From Thalassobellus sediminis (GTDB taxonomy: Bacteria > Bacteroidota > Bacteroidia > Flavobacteriales > Flavobacteriaceae), in NCBI RefSeq assembly GCF_044386045.1, contig NZ_JBISCD010000040.1, positions 310,001-374,000 on the forward strand: 64,000 bases of DNA. Reading direction: 5' to 3'. This document shows, piece by piece, positions 61,905 to 64,000 of the stretch. The notes under the pieces were generated by a model. The model saw only the letters and a list, made by a program, of their open reading frames with translations, was not told where the DNA came from and made no database searches. A program made the translations under genes and the position numbers. Positions within the stretch are counted from its first letter, which is position 1, and the number at the start of each line of letters is the position of its first letter.

Positions 61905-61934
61905 CAAATTTAGAAGAAATTTTTCTTTGCGCAA
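61905..61934 (-). promoter_or_regulatory. Bacteroidota-type promoter of tRNA-Gln
   Basis: On the minus strand TTG (61934-61932), a 19-bp spacer and TAAATTTG (61912-61905) match the consensus. The start would be near 61898, about 10 nt before the mature tRNA 5' end at 61887. Confidence 0.72.
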
Positions 61935-62124
61935 GCATTTTTTAAAAAATTATAATAAATAAATACTGTTTATTTAAAACACCCTGTATTCTCTATATTA
62001 ATTGTTATTACTTTTTTAAGAAATTCATATAAATTAATTCTAGGTATGTTAAGACAAACTAAATAGTTATGCCTCATTTCATATTTATTATTAAATTCGC
62101 CAAAGCAAATAAACAAAAACTTTT

Positions 62125-64000
62125 ATGATAGATTTTAATTTTAAAAAATGGAATACCATTACAGGATGGTTCTCTTTTTTAATAGCACTTATTACATACA
62201 GTTTAACAGTAGAGCCTACCGTTAGTTTTTGGGACGCTGGAGAGTACATTTTAACATCATCAAAACTACAAGTAGGACACCCACCTGGAGCTCCTTTGTT
62301 TCAAATGATGGGAGCTTTTTTCTCCATATTTGCTTTTGAGCCTTCACAAATTGGTTGGATGATGAATATGATGAGTGCTGTTTCTAGTGCTTTTACTATT
62401 CTGTTTATGTTTTGGACTATTACGTTATTACTTAAAAAATTAATTATAGGTAATGATGCTTTCAATAAAAATCAAGCTATTGCTATTTTAGGAAGTGGTT
62501 TAGTTGGTAGTTTAGCTTTTTGTTTTACAGATTCTTTTTGGTTTAATGCTGTTGAAACCGAAGTTTATGCTATGGCAACCTTAATCATGGCTATTTTATT
62601 TTGGTTAGGATTACGTTGGGAACAAGACATGGATAAGCCTCGCGGTAACCGTTGGCTTATTTTAATTGCTTTTGTTATTGGACTTTCTTTTGGAGTTCAC
62701 TTTATGGGATTATTAACCATTCCTGCTATCGGACTTATATACTATTTTAAAAACTATAAAGATATTACTCTTAAAAACTTCATAATTGCTAATGTGGTTT
62801 CAGTTGGTGTTTTATTGTTTGTTTTTAAATTATTAGCTCCTAACATTCTAAAAATATTTAGTGCTTTAGAAATCTTTTTTGTTAACACTATTGGACTTCC
62901 TTTTAATTCAGGATCTATTATTGCAGGTATATTATTAATTGCTATTATTTACTACGGTTTAAAATACACTAGAAAAAAACAATACACGCATCTAAATACC
63001 GCTATTCTTTGTTTAACGTTTGTTATAATTGGGTTTTCTACTTGGTTAATGCTGCCTATTCGTGCTAATGCTAATGTGGTTATTAACGAAAACAACCCTT
63101 CTAGTGCTAGAGAATTATTGGCATACTATAATTTAGAACAATATCCTGAAACACACTTGTTTTACGGGCCACAATTTACTGATAAATATGCGTATTTAGA
63201 TGAAAAAGAGCCTTATGTAGACGACAAACCTAAATATGAAAAAGATTTAGAAAAAGGAGAATATGTTATTGTAAACGATTATAAAAAAGCAAAACAAAAC
63301 TACAACAAAAAACAAGCTTCTATTCTTCCTCGTATGTGGAGTGGAGAACATGCTGAAAATTATATGATGTTTTCAGGTTTTTTAGATTTTAAGGTAAAAA
63401 CCAGTTTACAAAACACGTTTTACAACGAAGCTATGAATTTAGGAGCATCGGAAGAACAAGCGAATACCTATGCTTTAAATCGAGTAACTCAATATAAAAC
63501 AAAAATAATCGAATTTAAAAACCAAGTAGCACAAGGTCTTGTAGACTACGAAGATTACGACAAGTTTTTATCAAAAGAAAAGAATTTTATTGAAATAGAA
63601 AAGCCTTCTTTAGGCAGTAATATAGCCTACATGTTAGAATACCAATTAGGCTATATGTACTGGCGCTATTTTATGTGGAATTTCTCTGGAAGACAAGATG
63701 ATATTCAAGGACGTTACGACAACCATGGAAATTGGATGTCTGGAATAAAGCTAGTTGACGAATGGCATTTAGGCTACTCCCAAGATAATTTACCTAGCGA
63801 CGTTAAAAACAACAAAGCAAGAAACACCTATTACTTGCTTCCACTTATATTAGGTATATTAGGGTTCTTCTTTTTATTTAACAAAGACAAAAAACTGTTT
63901 TGGGTGATGCTTATATTTTTCCTTTTTACAGGAATCGCTATTCAAGTTTACACCAACGTACGCCCTTTTGAACCAAGAGAACGTGATTACTCGGTTGTAG
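62125..64000 (+). CDS. DUF2723 (GT117-like) membrane protein, partial
   Basis: The plus strand is open from ATG 62125 to the right edge: 625 codons with the 3' end missing. The N-terminus (TGWFSFLIALITYSLTVEPT, VSFWDAGEYILTSSKLQVG, HPPGAPLFQMMGAFFSIFA) is the DUF2723 signature, with the catalytic-type Asp in WDAGE. About ten helices follow, then a soluble region (PRMWSGEHAENYMMFSGFLD) and further helices near the edge (YYLLPLILGILGFFFLFNKD). The family is related to GT-C mannosyltransferases (TMEM260/GT117), which act at the cytoplasmic membrane. O-glycosylation of secreted proteins is a plausible role, not shown. Confidence 0.93.
   Translation, partial: MIDFNFKKWNTITGWFSFLIALITYSLTVEPTVSFWDAGEYILTSSKLQVGHPPGAPLFQMMGAFFSIFAFEPSQIGWMMNMMSAVSSAFTILFMFWTITLLLKKLIIGNDAFNKNQAIAILGSGLVGSLAFCFTDSFWFNAVETEVYAMATLIMAILFWLGLRWEQDMDKPRGNRWLILIAFVIGLSFGVHFMGLLTIPAIGLIYYFKNYKDITLKNFIIANVVSVGVLLFVFKLLAPNILKIFSALEIFFVNTIGLPFNSGSIIAGILLIAIIYYGLKYTRKKQYTHLNTAILCLTFVIIGFSTWLMLPIRANANVVINENNPSSARELLAYYNLEQYPETHLFYGPQFTDKYAYLDEKEPYVDDKPKYEKDLEKGEYVIVNDYKKAKQNYNKKQASILPRMWSGEHAENYMMFSGFLDFKVKTSLQNTFYNEAMNLGASEEQANTYALNRVTQYKTKIIEFKNQVAQGLVDYEDYDKFLSKEKNFIEIEKPSLGSNIAYMLEYQLGYMYWRYFMWNFSGRQDDIQGRYDNHGNWMSGIKLVDEWHLGYSQDNLPSDVKNNKARNTYYLLPLILGILGFFFLFNKDKKLFWVMLIFFLFTGIAIQVYTNVRPFEPRERDYSVV

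Overview
The window looks like chromosomal DNA of a low-GC, probably marine, aerobic member of the Flavobacteriaceae (Bacteroidota). The evidence is a type IX secretion/gliding gene (sprA) in its usual maeB-ruvA-sprA-gcvH-vanZ-tonB neighbourhood, PorP/SprF and type B C-terminal-domain secretion partners, an alternative complex III-cytochrome oxidase operon, TonB-dependent nutrient uptake, and several promoters that fit the Bacteroidota consensus TTG-N17-23-TAnnTTTG. Nearly all genes lie on the minus strand. I see no prophage, CRISPR array, rRNA or complete insertion sequence.

Layout. 1-2605: MacB-type ABC exporter (ATPase and two permeases, the second cut by the left edge). 2820-5530: a tight four-gene operon of ABC ATPase, membrane protein, YtrA-type GntR regulator and an anchored GIN-like protein, with a consensus promoter and a candidate operator in front. 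5629-10935: cytochrome oxidase assembly and small subunits (CAMC mini-protein, DUF420, SCO1, an SCO-like protein without copper ligands, CoxIV, two CoxIII proteins, CtaB). 11150-26127: gliding/secretion block (RemB-like barrel, two TonB proteins, VanZ, GcvH, SprA, RuvA, MaeB). 26276-34800: predicted sucrose-type utilisation locus (GH13_18 phosphorylase, PfkB sugar kinase, sugar MFS, secreted glutaredoxin-like protein, TonB receptor, divergent LacI regulator with two identical operators 21 bp apart). 34940-36882: queG-ruvB. 37057-43591: a T9SS adhesin with its PorP/SprF and OmpA/PD40 partners. 43818-55419: actABCDEF-coxBA, the quinol-to-oxygen respiratory chain. 55633-56501: a SPOR protein and a secreted tail-collar protein, convergent with overlapping stop codons. 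56615-61168: rimP-nusA-infB with a terminator-like hairpin in the leader. 61568-64000: a UspA fragment, tRNA-Gln and the start of a DUF2723 membrane protein.

How it fits together: the Act complex would oxidise menaquinol and pass electrons to the aa3-type oxidase. That oxidase is encoded in two separate places: CoxA/CoxB with Act, and CoxIII/IV with the heme-farnesylation and copper-insertion factors. The TonB proteins can power the TonB receptors, and SprA is the outer-membrane channel through which the CHU_C-tagged adhesin would be exported.

The points most worth a second look are: an 84-bp dispersed element present in two diverged copies; an SCO-like protein that has lost its copper site; a TonB C-terminal-like module on the N-terminus of the RemB-like barrel; a helix-hairpin-helix tail on ActC; and the rimP leader terminator. 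All functional calls come from reading motifs and gene order; no database search was run.
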